DNA of 13,346 bases, from assembly GCA_943359495.1 (NCBI GenBank), contig CALRHY010000012.1, positions 1 through 13,346 of the forward strand. The letters are read 5' to 3'. How positions within the stretch are numbered: position 1 is the stretch's first letter; each line of letters starts with the position of its first letter. Made by a program: the position numbers and the translations under genes. Shown in pieces: positions 12,610 through 13,346 of the stretch. The DNA comes from Candidatus Uhrbacteria bacterium RIFOXYB12_FULL_58_10 (lineage in GTDB: Bacteria > Patescibacteriota > Patescibacteriia > 2-12-FULL-57-11). The notes beneath the pieces are model-generated. The model did not search any database, was not told the DNA's origin, and worked only from the letters and a program-made list of their open reading frames with translations.

Positions 12610-13346
12610 ATGTCCTCCCCTATTCGCAAAGCAATCATCCCAGTCGCCGGGCTTGGGACGCGGTTTCTTCCGGCAACAAAAGCACAGCCAAAAGAGATGA
12701 TCACATTGGTCGACAAACCAGTCATCCAATATGTCGTCGAAGAAGCGGTCGCCTCAGGGATTGAAGAAATTATTTTCGTCACCTCGCTTGGCAAACGCGC
12801 CATTGAAGACCACTTCGACCGAAACTTTGAACTCGAATACCGCTTGCAGCAAAAAAAGAAAACAAAAGAACTGGAAATGATTTCGCAAATCGGCAAGCTG
12901 GCAAAATTCGCCTTTGTCCGCCAGGCCAAACCGCTTGGTGACGGCCACGCCCTGCTTTCTGCGCTTCCTTTTATTGATGAAAACGAGCCGGTCGCTGTGC
13001 TCTTTGGCGATGCGGTGACGGATGCAAAAGTGCCGAGCTTACAACAGCTCATCCACGCCTATGAACGGTATGGCGATCCGGTGGTAGGTGTGACGCGAAT
13101 CCCGAAAAAAGACATTTCCGGCTATGGCGTGATCGATGGGACGAGCGTTGGTAATCGCACGTACGAAATCAAACGCTTCGTTGAAAAGCCGTCACCCGAG
13201 GAAGCTCCTTCAAACATGGCAGTCATGGGCCAATACATCCTGACCCCAGAAGTCCTGCAGATCCTAAAAAAGCAGAAGGCGGGGAAGGGTGGGGAGATTC
13301 GTATTGCCGATGCCTTGATCAGTTACGTACAGCGCGGCAAGTCGCT
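12610..13346 (+). CDS. galU: UTP-glucose-1-phosphate uridylyltransferase, C-terminus outside window
   Basis: Open for 245 codons to the right edge. The product makes UDP-glucose from UTP and glucose-1-phosphate, a glycosyl donor for surface glycans. The N-terminus IRKAIIPVAGLGTRFLPATK (5-24) is the nucleotide-binding signature. QPKEM and KPVIQYVVEEA follow, then QAKPLGDGHALL (105-116), VAVLFGDAVTD (128-138), GYGVID (171-176), FVEKPSPEEAPSNMAVMG (190-207) and GGEIRIADAL (227-236), all as in GalU. An in-frame ATG at 12538 would add 24 residues that match nothing in the family, so ATG 12610 is preferred; neither has an SD. If transcription starts near 12523, the leader is about 87 nt. It fits functionally with the flippase and ligase upstream. 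Confidence 0.93.
   Translation, partial: MSSPIRKAIIPVAGLGTRFLPATKAQPKEMITLVDKPVIQYVVEEAVASGIEEIIFVTSLGKRAIEDHFDRNFELEYRLQQKKKTKELEMISQIGKLAKFAFVRQAKPLGDGHALLSALPFIDENEPVAVLFGDAVTDAKVPSLQQLIHAYERYGDPVVGVTRIPKKDISGYGVIDGTSVGNRTYEIKRFVEKPSPEEAPSNMAVMGQYILTPEVLQILKKQKAGKGGEIRIADALISYVQRGKS

Noticed and set aside
1..13346. Chimeric assembly of two organisms
   Set aside because: SD-led and SD-less genes alternate several times over 8 kb with intact intergenic signals, which a single join cannot produce; transfer or expression classes explain it better.
1..13346. CRISPR array, transposase, integrase, toxin-antitoxin or defence system
   Set aside because: Scanned for regular direct repeats and for recognisable catalytic motifs on both strands; none seen.

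Overview
The window looks like part of a small-genome bacterium of the Candidate Phyla Radiation (Patescibacteria), using the standard bacterial code (TGA serves as a stop at 1266-1268). The pointers are a large exported lamin-tail-domain (LTD) protein, a stand-alone AsnRS-like catalytic domain, scattered single tRNA genes, compact surface-polysaccharide genes, and core genes that start without a Shine-Dalgarno (SD) sequence. Assignment below phylum level is not possible from the sequence alone.

Layout. 1-2378 (minus strand): two unrecognised genes. The left one runs off the edge and carries a degenerate DHH/MYG1-like motif set. Both have a strong AAGGAG SD and the same promoter, TTGACA-N17-TATGGT. 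2454-3786: tRNA-Gly(GCC), a perfect 17-bp bidirectional terminator, a minus-strand AsnRS/asparagine-synthetase-like gene whose -10 box lies inside a hairpin, then tRNA-Leu(UAG) on the minus strand with a closely related terminator. 3947-4586: a small exported, possibly beta-barrel protein with its own terminator. 4815-8798: a 958-residue LTD/PKD/OB-like surface protein, a possible 41-codon ORF, and a cysteine-containing lipoprotein with a terminator. 8872-11695: Wzx-like flippase, a REP-like palindromic element, and an O-antigen ligase/polymerase-like membrane protein. 11727-13346: tRNA-Ser(CGA), phosphoglycerate mutase gpmA, and the 5' part of galU, which runs off the right edge.

How the genes fit together. 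galU makes UDP-glucose, the flippase moves lipid-linked glycans across the membrane, and the Wzy/WaaL-like protein polymerises or ligates them. With the LTD protein and the lipoprotein, much of the right two thirds concerns the cell surface. gpmA is a core glycolytic enzyme and is probably cotranscribed with tRNA-Ser.

Main oddity. Protein genes fall into two classes by initiation signal. Four unrecognised or exported genes (starts at 982, 2378, 3947, 7829) have GTG or ATG starts behind an SD. The recognisable core genes have no SD at a usable distance. I see no CRISPR array, transposase, defence operon or biosynthetic cluster. The best leads for something undescribed are the two co-regulated minus-strand orphans and the structured 210-nt leader of the first.
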